From: Siphonodentalium dalli
Taxonomy: Eukaryota > Mollusca > Scaphopoda > Gadilida > Siphonodentaliidae
Assembly: GCA_032622095.1 (NCBI GenBank)
Contig: CP136067.1
Coordinates: 77,526,705 to 77,590,704, forward strand
Length of the DNA: 64,000 nucleotides
Direction: 5' to 3'
The first letter of the stretch is position 1; each line of letters starts with the position of its first letter. Made by a program: the position numbers and the translations under genes. A model generated the notes under the pieces. The model worked only from the letters and a program-made list of their open reading frames with translations. It did not search any database and was not told the origin of the DNA. Positions 13,263 to 24,822 of the stretch are shown in pieces.

Positions 13263-13511
13263 TTACGAAAACCTCTGGGTTTAAACACCCGTTTAACAGC
13301 TAAAACCCATAGTTTAAATCCGAGACGACAGGTCTGAGTGACGCATTCGTCCCCTCTTGTTTAAATCTGGTATAGCTAAACCATGAATTAGCAGTAGTGT
13401 CTCTACACCCTCGATCTAAACAAAAGTACGTGCCTGACGTGCTGACGGTGGCATTCTACTGACAGCGAAAATAGATAACTAAGATAACCGGCATATTCGA
13501 TTGTAAATTAT
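13263..13511 (+). repeat. Direct repeat 1 of a pair (partner 15779-16018)
   Basis: Shares with 15779-16018 the blocks ACGAAAACCTCTG, GTTTAAACACCCGTTTAACA, CGAGACGACAGGTC, TTAGCAGTAGTGTCTC, AAAAGTACGTGCCT, GCTGACGGTGGCATTCTA and AGATAACCGGCATATT, in order and in the same orientation, at roughly 85-90% identity by eye. Two similar direct repeats about 2.3 kb apart could be long terminal repeats of a short non-autonomous element, or two separate insertions. No TG...CA ends, primer-binding site or polypurine tract was confirmed. Confidence 0.7.
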
Positions 13512-13619
13512 AAGAGAAGACCCGTTCACACCTATACGGCGTGTGTGGATAAGAGTATTGTCAATTGCGATACTTTTTTGGGGAGTTTCTATCTGTAAAC
13601 CGGCAACTATAGACCATAT

Positions 13620-13738
13620 CATTGGATGGTCCAGCAAAACGGGGTTTATGAAGGCTTGACATGAGATGACGAATCCGTATTGGATGGTCCAGCAAAACGG
13701 GGTTTTTGAAGGCTTGGCATGAGATGACGAATCCGTAT
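13620..13738 (+). repeat. Tandem duplication, two units of about 58 bp
   Basis: A unit containing GGATGGTCCAGCAAAACGGG, GAAGGCTTG and CATGAGATGACGAATCCG occurs twice in immediate tandem with only two or so differences. It lies within the region bounded by the two direct repeats. Confidence 0.85.
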
Positions 13739-13820
13739 TGATGGCATGTCAATAATTTGAGCGCGACCGCTTGGTGTTCTCGTGTCACAAATGATTCATT
13801 CTCACACGAGTGTTGTTTAA

Positions 13821-14212
13821 CCCTTTACCCAACAAACCGGCCACAACCGGCCAAATAAAGCTTCAACAGCCTAAAATATCTTCGGTCTGTCTCAATAGAA
13901 CCATACACATATGGATATCATTGGAACCGGCTCCTTGACCACATTGTGATAGTTACAGTTATGCCCTGTGCCAATGCATTCTCTTATATATGCGAGTCGA
14001 CCATAGGTCGCCTCGCATATATAAGAGAATGCATTGGCCTAAAAAATATCTTTTTTTAACACTTTTTACCATTTTTTCTTACATTCTTTAACAATTTTAT
14101 AATTTTTAATGTGTTAAGCCAATGCATTCTCTTATATATGCGAGGCGACCTATGGTCGACTCGCATATATAAGAGAATGCATTGGCACAGGGCCCTTCTG
14201 TTGGGTAAAGGG
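13821..14212. mobile_element. TTAA-flanked MITE with nested palindromes (piggyBac-like)
   Basis: The element is bounded by TTAA on both sides (13817-13820 and 14213-14216) and has exact 14-bp terminal inverted repeats CCCTTTACCCAACA. TTAA target duplication and CCC-initial termini are characteristic of the piggyBac superfamily, so the assignment is an inference from ends alone. Inside lie two near-perfect palindromes of about 70 bp, at about 13970-14038 and 14124-14187. Each reads inward from CCAATGCATTCTCTTATAT, and the two cores are reverse complements of one another. The whole element can therefore fold either as two small hairpins or as one long one. A T-rich spacer of about 85 bp separates them. 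No transposase is encoded. Confidence 0.75.
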
Positions 14213-14216
14213 TTAA

Positions 14217-15778
14217 GCGAGCGCGCACTTTTTCGCGTTAATTGAGGGTGTGGCAATAACGATTATAGAGCTCGATTGTTGTCTACCGGGTAACTGAGTG
14301 TAGTCTAATTGCATGCTCATCTTATATATCAACTAGCCACTGAATGACCATGCACAAACGCCCCTCAGACCCGGTTTGGATGGTCCGTCATTGTAGGTTT
14401 AAACCAGGTTTAAGCTCGGATGTTGAAACGAGTATAAGCGAGTCTAGTTAAACCGGGGTCTATACGGGCCAGTCTGGAGTAAACTACATACCCCACATAT
14501 ACAAAATAGTGGGTCTGACGACCTTTCGTTCAGTTTTCATTTCCCAAACCCGGGATTCCGTGTATTTACCGCCAATAACAACTTACTCTAAGAAATTTGT
14601 GCGCCAATAAAAAACTATTAACACGGCACGTGCTCTTGGTGTGGAAATTCCGAAGGTGTGGCTAAAGGTTGTTAAAAATTGTATCCATGACGTCATGTTA
14701 TACCGGAAGAGAGAAATAATCTGTTCTAAGTCCAAGAAATCCACATAAATTGACTTTTTTAAAAATAATTTCAAGCAGATCTGTCTTTAAAATACATTTT
14801 ATTTTGGAACCTGGATGCTGTTTACCTTTATTGTCGGTAAAACTATCGCCGAACGAAAAGTCACAAACCCTGCAACTATTAATTCCGATTCTGAGAATCG
14901 GCTTCACATGGGTTGAAGCGGCCATGACGGCACTGGCACGTGACCATGTTTACACCTGTCAATCACGACTAATTTTACATTTATATTTAGCGCGGTGTGA
15001 CGTAATTTGGGGGAAGCCCGCAAACGTACAGAAATTAAAAGTTGATGGGAGTGCAATAGACTCAGTATCAGTATGAATCTGAGTGTATGTTTACAAAGAC
15101 TGTATACGGGCCTGTTGTGAATTTTCGGTGACCAGTTGATTGACAACATAATTCAGTGAGAGGAAAGCTTGCACTCAAGCTTCCAGTGACCAAAATGACA
15201 AAACAGAAGCCAACAGAAATAAGTTCTGAACATGCACTCAATTAATATGAATTACACAGCTAAAATTCCAAGCCGACGATCACACGATAGACACGGTCTC
15301 AGTCGACATCATGTACATCCAAATTCATTGAACTGATTGTATAACGACTGAAATGAAATCCACGGTTGAGAAAGGACGGAGTCGCCATCTCAAGTCTGGT
15401 CTAACTAAACCGGGTTTTACTTGTCCGTCGATTTATGTGGTTCATGATGCCGTCTTGTGGTTATGAAACGCAAAAATGATCCCAATTGACAAAAACATTA
15501 CCCCCCATACAATTTACAGGTATGAGCTACTCTCTCATACAAGTTCCGATCCAAATATGCTCGTTATCTGTATTGTAAGATGTTCACTGTCGATATAGGA
15601 CGATGTGGATCGCAATGGGCATGTTCGCTTGATTAGCTCGGAGATATAGAGCCACTGCAGCTGAACAATCTCTGGCTGGATCTATAGCGAAACCGAAGAT
15701 GACGAATACATCACTTAGATAATCGATCTCGAGTTTAACTGAGGGATCATTTTAACCGGGTTTAAACTGGAGATTGTG
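14217..15778. other. Sequence between MITE and direct repeat 2
   Basis: No gene is recognised. Short GTTTAAAC/AACCGGGTTT-like pieces near 14395-14460, 15395-15420 and 15750-15770 resemble the edges of the two direct repeats, suggesting further rearranged fragments. A perfect TGACGTCA octamer lies at 14688-14695. Confidence 0.4.
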
Positions 15779-16018
15779 AATTACGAAAACCTCTGTGTTT
15801 AAACACCCGTTTAACAGCTAAAACCATGTTTTAAACCCGAGACGACAGGTCCGAGTGACACATTCGTCCGCTCTTGTTTAAGACTGGTCCAGCCAAACCA
15901 TGACTTAGCAGTAGTGTCTCGATATACACCACAAAAGTACGTGCCTAATGCTGACGGTGGCATTCTATTGACAGCGAAAATTGATAACTAAGATAACCGG
16001 CATATTTGATTGTAAATT
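15779..16018 (+). repeat. Direct repeat 2 of a pair (partner 13263-13511)
   Basis: Same blocks and orientation as 13263-13511, ending in both copies after CGGCATATT-GATTGTAAATT. Flanks outside the matching part are unrelated. It is best described as a dispersed repeat, possibly an LTR-like end. Confidence 0.7.
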
Positions 16019-17093
16019 CATATTGTCCCTGTTAAAACTTGAACGGTTTTGATATATTACCACCATGCAGCTAACTCAATAAATAGTTTTCATTCTGGTA
16101 AATATACTGCTTAACTTTCAGCTATCCCGGATATGACCACGCTCAGCGACTCGGGAATAAGACGATATACTATCGACGGATAATCACGGACATTCCGAAG
16201 CCGAGCCGCCTTTACCCTGTTGAACCGAGCGAGTAGGGTGTGAATCTACCGTTTGTTTCTCCGGGTAGCTGGGTCTCGGCATCAATCAACTGAACCATCC
16301 TCACAGTAAGAACGCTTTGCACGGGAGACAACCGATGTAGATGGTGCCGCTGCTATTCTGATCCCGGTAAAGTAAAACCATGGCCATCTCCAATACTCCG
16401 ATTTCTGCAAGTGTTCTCTTGAATTATTTCTCAATTGGTATGACATATACAGCGGGGCCATGGTCTGTATTCCACAAGGGACGCCAATGTGTATGTTAAC
16501 CTGTCGGGGGAAAAAAGAGAAAACACGCATGAATATATCAGCAGGTATTCACTGCGCCGAATGGATGTGCGTGAACAAATTTTAATTCCTTATCGAAATG
16601 GTTATGTTACGGTCGGAATAGCACACATTGTGATGTTCCTCATCTCAGATCATGCTTGAAAATAAGTCCATGCAAATATTCGCCCACACATGTCATGGTT
16701 CGAACCCAATAACTTCTCGTCTACCCCGATTGCGATTATGGTATCCGCGACCTAACCGCCTCTGCTATGGTACCCGGCATCATTTAAAGCGGCATATCAG
16801 TCTGAACATTGGTCGGGCCTAGAATGTTTCTACCCCTACAAGAACAGCACAATGCACTTCCTCCGAAATTAACGGCTTAGTTTTGCAGAACCAGCTGATA
16901 CTGATATAAAAGGTGTTATTGAGAAAAGTTAATTATAACCTAATTAAATTCACATTGTAATGGCCTGTGTCACCACAGGCCCATGGACAATATACCAATA
17001 TATACTATGCCCGAGACTACCTCAGTCTGATATAGTTTATATGCAACAGATATATATATAATCCAAGTTTGTAATAACTATGTAACGACACAG
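16019..17093. other. Intergenic, nothing recognised
   Basis: No exon, RNA gene or repeat was recognised. Confidence 0.4.
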
Positions 17094-17941
17094 GAAGGTA
17101 TGCCGTTTTTTTGGCATCTGACATTTTCGGGTAACCACCACCCCAAACCTGCAAACAAAATTTTACTCCCTATTTTTTTACACCCCCCCCCCCCCAAGTT
17201 TAACTAATTTTGGTCTAAAACCGCATAAAAACCCTACTGATATCACTCAAATGACTGGAAAATTATCTCCTGTAGTTCAAATGACAATTTAACCTTTTTC
17301 AGAAGCTGTTTTAATTGAAGAAAAAAATGGTTTATACAGGTAAATATGAAGTGTTTTTTCAAATACTGGCTGATAGGCATTTGTCTACCACACACATGTA
17401 CATGCAATCCAGATCATTTTGTGATGAGACTATGCTACAGGTCTTCCTGTGTGGTCAAATTCCATACTGCTAAATGGAAATTCGAATGCATCGATATAGT
17501 GGACAAATACAGAAATTCATCAGAAGCTGATAGGTGCACATACAACACTATTATAAGGCATATGCATCCAATTTTACAAAAACAAATGATACATATACCA
17601 TAATATCCCCTGCATATCCAGTGAGATGTCAGTTTCCCCTGCAAGCTGTTACATGAACCGAACATGTGCTTTGGCTATTTGGCTCTAACACTTATTTAGC
17701 TCATATATATCTCAGGACAGTGAACTCAATCTTGACTTTTGGGTCACTGTTGAAATTATGTAGACATATCCATGACATATCAGTTGTCAAGCTTCAATTT
17801 AACTAGAGTTGACTTATTTTGAAAATAAATACATATCATGAGAGGATACTTGCCAACTGCTGGTATCTGCAAACCTAGGTCATTGTGTAGGATACACACA
17901 ATTCCATCATTTCTATCTATGTCCTGATTAGTCAGCCCATT
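17094..17941 (-). repeat. Older dispersed repeat, copy A, first part
   Basis: Reverse-complement match to about 30480-31463. Paired landmarks include the CCACCCCAAACCTGCAAA block (17138-17155), GGTCTAAAACC, TGGAAATTC, and the CATATCCATGA/TCATGGATATG block. The repeat is interrupted at about 17942 by the GC-rich inverted-repeat element and resumes at 20100. A homopolymer C run lies at about 17185-17197. Confidence 0.7.
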
Positions 17942-20099
17942 AAACCCCTGTCACACTCAGGCCGGCGCTCTCACTGCGCTGCAAAAGTACCAGCATATGA
18001 GTAACACGCAGGAGGAGTGCCGAAAACTGTCGAAAATTGTCAAACTTTTAAAACAAAGTATGCTCCTATTGCGTTCCTACTTTGTCAAGTCTCACGCTCT
18101 TAGTGCGTTCAAGTCGCTGTCATTGTGATGCTAGTACGTTCACAATAAGTTCGCAAAACGTTCTCTGCGCGGGCGCGGAGAGTATAGATAGCGCCTCCTG
18201 CGTTCTCCAGTCATAGTCAGTTTTTATGTTGTGGGGAAAATACCCAACACTCCGCAATAGATTAGCTGTCCGATTAAACTACTGTCACACTCCGATGCGA
18301 TCAGGCCGGCGCTTGCATTGCGCTGAAAAATAATCAAAGCGCCAAGCAAAGCGCAGTAAGGTATCCAAGAACGTATTGGTGACGCAGTTGACACTGGCTA
18401 GGACGGGAGAGAGTCTCCGTGATCGCACCAGAGCGCCAGAGCGCCGCGCTTGTTTTGTGCATGCACAAAACAAGCGCAGAGGTTCGGCGTTCTGACCAGG
18501 CGTAGTACCGTCGCCATGACAACGCAAAGCGTACTAACAACGCAATGACAACGACTTGAACGCATTAAGAGCGTTTACGTCGTGGAGGAAACGCAGTGAG
18601 AGCGCGCGAGAGCGTGAAAATTGACGTGACAAAGCAGGAACGCAACGGGTCGTACAAAGAGCGCGACGAAAACGTGATAAGCGGGATAGGAGCATAGCTT
18701 GTCACGCGCGCCGCATGTATAACTGGTGGGGGAGTTTCTCGTTTCGCGTGCAGGCTGACATTATCAATGGGTATTTTATTAGTTTTATTTATAGAATGGG
18801 AATTTTTGGGATGATTAAAAGTCCAACTGCAAGCTGGAGGCCGAGTCCCGTATAAGGTGCATGTAGTTGGGGAAATTCACTTTCGTTTATTGTGTTAATC
18901 AACGTTGATTAATGTTGATTTTTGGTTTGTGATAAACTATATGTCAATTACAAATAAAATAAATTTCTGCAGCCCACTGGGGGTTGTGGTCGGAATCGGT
19001 CGAGTCGGCACCGGTTCGTTAATTAGGTGCTGGTTGTTATTGTTATTTAACGGAATTCTGAGTTGGTCATTCGCAAAACCAATATATTTTATATTCTACA
19101 ATTACATTCTTGGGTTTATAATATATGATCTTGAGCGCGTTACCATTTCTGACATTGGTTCTCTTGTTTTAACAGATTGAAAATTTCTGACAATTTTCCG
19201 CGCTTCCACTGTGCGTTACTCGTATTTTGATACTTTTTCAACTCAAACCAAACGCCAGCCTGATCGCAAAGACACACGCAATACAACTATATAATTCAGA
19301 CATAACATATATCTACCAAAGACACACGCAATACAACTATATAATTCAGACATAAAAGATACCTACCAAAGACACACACAATACAAATATATAATTCAGA
19401 CATAACAGATACCTACCAAAGACACACGCAATACAACTATATAATTCAGACATAACAGATACCTACCAAAGACACACGCAATACAACAGTTGGTGTGAGC
19501 AGACCGCATTTCGAAGTGGGATCGTACTGTAAACCTGCTGTAAACGCCGGAAGAACGCCATGTATAACGCTTGGGCGTAAAGCGAGCGCCAGAGTCGCAG
19601 TGGCAGCACAATGTGGACGTTCTATGAGCGGGAACCAGTCCATAACACCCCATGACAGCGCAGAAAGAGCGCAATAAGTCTTGGACAGAGCCTCATTGAG
19701 CGTATTAAGGACGGGAAAGGCACGTAGTGAGAATTTGATTAAGCTTACTGTAGTCGCAAAAGACAAGATTAATTCCTTGCTGCGACCACGAGAAGCTAAT
19801 ATGCGCTTTTGCTACGTCCACATAACGCTCACGTCGCTCGCTTGGCGCTTTGCTTTGCGCTGTCACGGCGACAGTACTACGTCCTGGTCAGAACGCCGAG
19901 CCTCTGCGCTTGTTTTGTGCATGCATAAAACAAGCGCGGCGCTCTGGCACCTATGGGCGACCATGGAGATCCTCGCCCGTTGTAGCCAGTGTCCACTGCG
20001 TCACCAATCGGTTCTTGGAGACCTTAGTGCGTTTAGGTGGGCGTTTTGATACTTTTGCAGCGCAATAAGAGCGCCGGCCTGAGTGTGACAGGGGCTTTA
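17942..20099. mobile_element. GC-rich inverted-repeat DNA element, non-autonomous
   Basis: The ends are inverted copies: CCCCTGTCACACTCAGGCCG at about 17946 and its reverse complement near 20071-20093. A second internal version of the terminus begins near 18284 (ACTGTCACACTCCGATGCG), and arms of about 260 bp (18285-18545 and 19840-20095) pair through it. Each arm carries a palindrome: 18446-18477 is a perfect 32-bp palindrome centred on TGCATGCA, and 19906-19937 is its near-perfect partner. The body is rich in GCGTT/AACGC words and clearly more GC-rich than its surroundings. No transposase is recognisable; open frames at 19396-19766 and 19681-20068 show no family resemblance. The uninterrupted copy at 30068-31463 suggests a short TTA (or TA) target duplication. 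That would fit PIF/Harbinger-type integration, but the superfamily is unproven. Confidence 0.7.
19268..19487 (+). repeat. 50-bp tandem repeat, about 4.4 units
   Basis: Units start with GACACACGCAATACAAC at 19271, 19321, 19371, 19421 and 19471, an exact 50-bp period with only a few substitutions. The array lies inside the GC-rich inverted-repeat element but is itself AT-rich, so it is probably a later local expansion. Confidence 0.92.
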
Positions 20100-20495
20100 T
20101 CTAGCATTATTCCAAACATTTGTGTTATAGTCTACTGGAGCATCTTCTGTTATACTAAATGACAAGCAGTCACAATGCCAGACTTGGATACTATAGGTGT
20201 TGTGAGATCAACAGATCATCTGAGTTGATAAGACATGCAAATAATTCATTGATTAGTTTGAAGCGCTGATGAACGTTATTTTCTAGCCGTTGATAGTCAC
20301 ATTAATGTTTGAGACAGTTGTCGCTCTTTTTCATGCACACAATGATCTAGGCTTACAGGTCTTGGTTACATGAGGACAAGTTTATTTATTTCAGTTTTAC
20401 AATTTCGAATCTTCCTTCGAATGGTGTCGGGAAGGAAAATTTCACCTCACCGTCCCATATGTAACATGTCAGCTTAATGTCACCTCCACTAAGGC
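20100..20495 (-). repeat. Older dispersed repeat, copy A, second part
   Basis: Continuation of copy A after the insertion. It matches the reverse complement of about 30068-30475. Landmarks include the TATCTAGCA/TGCTAGATA join, GTTGTGAGA, ATGATCTAGGCTTA and the final CACTAAGGCCC. It is not coding. Confidence 0.7.
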
Positions 20496-22060
20496 CCAAA
20501 TAAGGTCCCAGTAACATAAATAAGGTGTTTTTGTAGTTATAATATGTTTCAAACTGTTACAAATGTCAAATATGGGCACAAAAGGTCTTTAATGAAAAAT
20601 TTGCATGAGGTTGTAAACAATGTGTTTTTTGACTGCAAATCATTTATTACCCACCCCCACACCCCCACACCCCCCGAACGACACGCAAAATTTTAGGCAC
20701 ATCGGTTCAAGACTGTCTGAGATATAACGCATTTTCCAAATGTTGTCAAAGCGATATTTTCCCTGATATAACAGGGAGGGGGGGGGGTGAAAACATTTCT
20801 TCCGGCACGTATGCCGGGGTGGGTGGGTGGTCAAAGCCACCAACAAGCAATTTTTTCCGCAACTAAAAAAAATAATTCCTGCTTGTTTTTAGTGTTTTGG
20901 CAATGAGTTGGGCTTCAAAACCACTTTGAATCAGTTTGAATGAGAGAAATAATGTAATTCTAACTGGTAAACTGACTGCAGGCAGTTATCGTGTTGTATT
21001 TTGTTGCAAATTTTGAAATCCAAGATGGCCGCTGGCAGCCATGTTTTTTTGGCCGAATTACCTCAAAATTACTCATTCCTATTTACATGTCCATGATAAA
21101 TAGTATGCACAGAAATTCATATACAGCTGTTTACAGTGAATTTCCCCCCGCAAATCTCTGTTTTAGTGTTAAAAGGGGGGGTGGGTGTCCAAAAATGGTC
21201 GGAAAAAACTGCCGAAAACGGAAAACAAATTGGCGGTGGGGGTGGGTGGGTACAAAAAATGATCGAAAGGGAATGAATGCCATACGTGCCTGAATTTTTT
21301 TTCCGACCCTCCCTGGATATAATGCGTTTCTCCGAAGGTGAATGTGCTTTCAGCGGCGCCCGTCATTATGAAACATCAAAACCAAATTCCGGACAAACTC
21401 TGCGCACATTTTGTCGGCTTTTTTATACCGTTATCAGCGGTGGAGCGGTGACGATATTTTCCTGCAAATTACTGCAATCATATTTGTCACCCGTCATGTT
21501 TGACCTCTAAAGGTGCAATAAAGGTACAATAAGCATAAATGAGCATAAATGAGCTTATAGCCTTAGAATATATCAGGGAAATTGATACACATGAGTTCAC
21601 ATGACCAGGCGAATTTTAAATGACTTGAATGGGCGCAAGAATAATAATTCTTTACACGATTTTGCTGCATGTAATGATTTTCACCCGTCATTTTTATGGG
21701 AAATCCCCTAGTATTGTTATATTTGGTATTTAACCTATGGGACGTGGGGGGGGGGGGGGTGTCACACGTATCACAGTTGCGATGCCATAATAGGTAAGTT
21801 GCCTCAAATTGTGGACAATGTTGTGAAATTTGGTGACATTATTTTACTGTACTCTTACTGTGCTCTCCGCTTTACCACGTTATGAGTCTGCCTGGACAAA
21901 TTTACTCGCTATACATCTATAGCATGCGGTTAATTTCTAAATTTATTTACGAGCTTGCAATTATAAGGAACTAAGTTGATACAATTTGTATCTGCAAATA
22001 TACATATATATACACACTATATACATGCATGTGAATGCTGTAATGTAACACCATGATCTA
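20496..22060. other. Repeat-rich intergenic DNA with homopolymer tracts
   Basis: Two related G/C-tract-bearing segments, about 20645-20840 and 21170-21325, appear to be inverted relatives. Both contain a GATATAA-GCGTTT-like core next to GGGTGGGTG or its complement. A single AGATGGCCGCTGG core (21018-21032) links this stretch to the 10545-11780 satellite. G runs occur near 20776-20785 and 21748-21758. No gene was recognised. Confidence 0.45.
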
Positions 22061-22064
22061 ATAT

Positions 22065-22620
22065 ATATGGTAAGAAATATGGACAGGACAAAATAAAACA
22101 TCGCCGACGATGTCTCCCCCGAAAAAGGTGTCTTTTTAGTAAAGATAGCTTTTTAAAAACTCTGTCAAAATTCATCGGACCGTGACCAAATTCAAACTTG
22201 CCTTTGTATTCTGAAATTTGAATCACGTACCAAATATCAAGAGATTCAGTTGAATTAAAAAGCAATCAGATAACTAAAAATAAAGCTATCATTCGGAAAC
22301 CAAAATAATCGGCAAATTTTAAGTCGACACAACCATAACTCCGGCAAAAATGGGCGGACCAAACCCAAATGCGAACTTGACCTATATCTCCATGTGGTTA
22401 AATCACATACCAAATTTAAAAACAATCAGATTACTAAAACTCAAGTTCATCCGGAAACCTCAAAACGACAACATTTAAGTCGAAAAGGGGCCATAACTCC
22501 GACAGAAATGTGTGGACCGAACCCATATTCGAACTTCACCTTTATTTTGAGCTCATAATCTAAAATAAGCCCAAAATAAAGTTATCATCAGGAAAGTTTC
22601 CACACCGACGAACCAAATGA
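22065..22620 (+). repeat. Degenerate tandem repeat, about 130-bp units, block 1
   Basis: Diverged units each contain an AAGTCGA, a CATAACTCCG-CAAAAAT or similar segment, a GGACC-GACCAAA segment, and a CACATACCAAAT segment. At least three units are readable (about 22140, 22320 and 22480). The same unit continues at about 23690-23888 and 24823-25170, on either side of the 11/22-bp minisatellite. Confidence 0.6.
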
Positions 22621-23689
22621 AGTATACCGTTAAACCACCATTAAACTATATCATACATTCGTATCCAAAATGATGCAAGTTTTCAAGAAATAAAGAATTG
22701 AAAAATTGAAAATTCAATTCCTAATGAGTCAACTAATCTACATTTACAATTTATATTGCTTTATATATATCTATTGCTACATTGCACGAATCTATTCTGT
22801 TACGATTTTCCCACGTTCGGAACAAAAACACGCACGTTTCTTGAGAAAGAAAATTAAGGCACGAGGCAGTCCGAGACGCCACCACTATATAGAGAGTTGA
22901 TTCCTGGTTCCATTACTTGAGTAAATCTGTAATTGATTTACCAGAGATACCTGTGAAAAAAATAAGAAAGAAAATAGTTCTCATATTTATTAAAATATTT
23001 ATTTAATAGTGTATGTTGTGGCAATTCGTTTGTTTATCCCACGTCTGCTTATTTATTTGGTAACAGGAACTCAAACGCGATACCAACAAGAAGCTAATGC
23101 CGAAGGCAGAGGCTTGTCTAATGCTTCAAATTCCCGAAAGTCCAACGAGATTGTAGCAATGCAGGAATTTACCACTTCTCACCGTTGTTGACAGACTAAC
23201 GATTTTGTAATATATTCTTTAAAGACAAGCAATAATACCGCCTGTCAGTGGCCGGACAAGGGGAGATGTGAGTTGGTGAGACGATGAATTAGCAGGAAAT
23301 GTAACCAAGCCCCTCAGTCTCTAGTTCGGAAATTCTACTGTTAAATTTTAATAACAATTTGTTTTATGTGGTGCTAATGGAAAATGCAAGCAGCATTCTG
23401 TGTTATGTGTATCAAGCAGCATTCTGTGTTAGGTGTATATCAACCTATATAACAACCACCGACTTGTGTGTGGAATGCGCTCCAATTATTGTTCTTTCAG
23501 TAGAATTAACAATTGTATATCTATTTTTATCAATTTATATATAATAGACCTACACGAAATAGTCCACCCAAACAAGAACATTGCATATAGGTATTGAAAT
23601 TACACATTCATATAATCTATATCTGCATGCATTATTTATAAGTCTAAAAAGAGGAACATTTCCGTCCAAAAATATTCAAATCGTGATCA
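22621..23689. other. Intergenic, nothing recognised
   Basis: No exon or confident repeat. A short direct duplication (AAGCAGCATTCTGTGTTA at about 23388-23405, and again at about 23414-23431) is visible. Confidence 0.4.
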
Positions 23690-23888
23690 TCCATTTTTCG
23701 AAGCTGACCTGCGTTTTCGCAAATGTGAACAACCACATGCCAAATATCAAGAAATTATGTTGAATCTTGCTCACGCTTTCATTCTGACAACCCAAAAGTG
23801 TGATTCAAAGTCGAAATAATACATAATTCTGTCAAAAGTCCACGGAACATCCACGTTCGAGCTTGAGATGTCTCTCCACAACTGTGAA
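23690..23888 (+). repeat. Degenerate about 130-bp repeat, left of the minisatellite
   Basis: Contains the AACCACATGCCAAATATCAA and AAGTCGAAATAA landmarks of the unit seen at 22065-22620. The last unit runs straight into the minisatellite at its GTGAACCACATACC segment. Confidence 0.6.
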
Positions 23889-24822
23889 CCACATACCATC
23901 CAGATACGATCCACATACCATCCAGATACCATCCACATACCATCCAGATACCATCCAGATACCATCCACATACCATCAAGATAACATCCACATACCATCC
24001 AGATACCATCCACATACCATCCAGATACCATCCACATACCATCCAGATACCATCCACATACCATCCAGATACCATCCACATACCATCCACATACCATCCA
24101 GATACCATCCACATACCATCCAGATACACATACCAACCACATACCATCCAGATACCATCTACATACCATCCAGATACCATCCACATACCATCCAGATACC
24201 ATCCACATACCATCCAGATACCATCCACATACCATCCAGATACCATCCACATACATCCACATACCATCCAGATACACATACCATCCAGATACACATACCA
24301 TCCAGATACCATCCAGATACCATCCACATACCATCCAGATACCATCCACATACCATCCAGATACCATCCACATACCATCCAGATACCATCCACATACCAT
24401 CCAGATACCATCCACATACCATCCAGATACCATCCACATACCATCCAGATAACATCCACATACCATCCAGATAACACCCACATACCATCCAGATAACATC
24501 CACATACCATCCAGATACCATCCACATACCATCCACATACCATCCACATACCATCCACATACCATCCAGATACCATCCACATACCATCCAGATACCATCC
24601 ACATACCATCCAGATACCATCCAGATACTATCCACATACCATCCACATACCATCCACATACCATCCAGATACACATACCATCCAGATACCATCCAGATAC
24701 CATCCACATACCATCCAGATACCATCCACATACCATCCAGATACCATCCACATACCATCCAGATAACACCCACATACCATCCAGATACACATACCATCCA
24801 GATACACATACCATCCAGATAA
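23889..24822 (+). repeat. Minisatellite, 11-bp unit with 22-bp higher-order period
   Basis: About 930 bp of CCATCCAGATA and CCATCCACATA units (11 bp each), mostly alternating to give a 22-bp period, for roughly 85 units. Interruptions include short CAGATACACATACC variants and single-base changes, so the array is not perfectly homogeneous. Because 11 is not a multiple of 3 and the units lack stop codons, long open frames appear on both strands (up to 347 codons). These are by-products of the repeat and are not called as genes. Confidence 0.97.

Noticed and set aside
19396..20068. Overlapping open frames of 90-122 codons in the GC-rich element, as possible transposase remnants
   Set aside because: No catalytic motif or family similarity was seen. 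They overlap inverted arms and a 50-bp tandem repeat, and the higher GC content alone explains longer frames.
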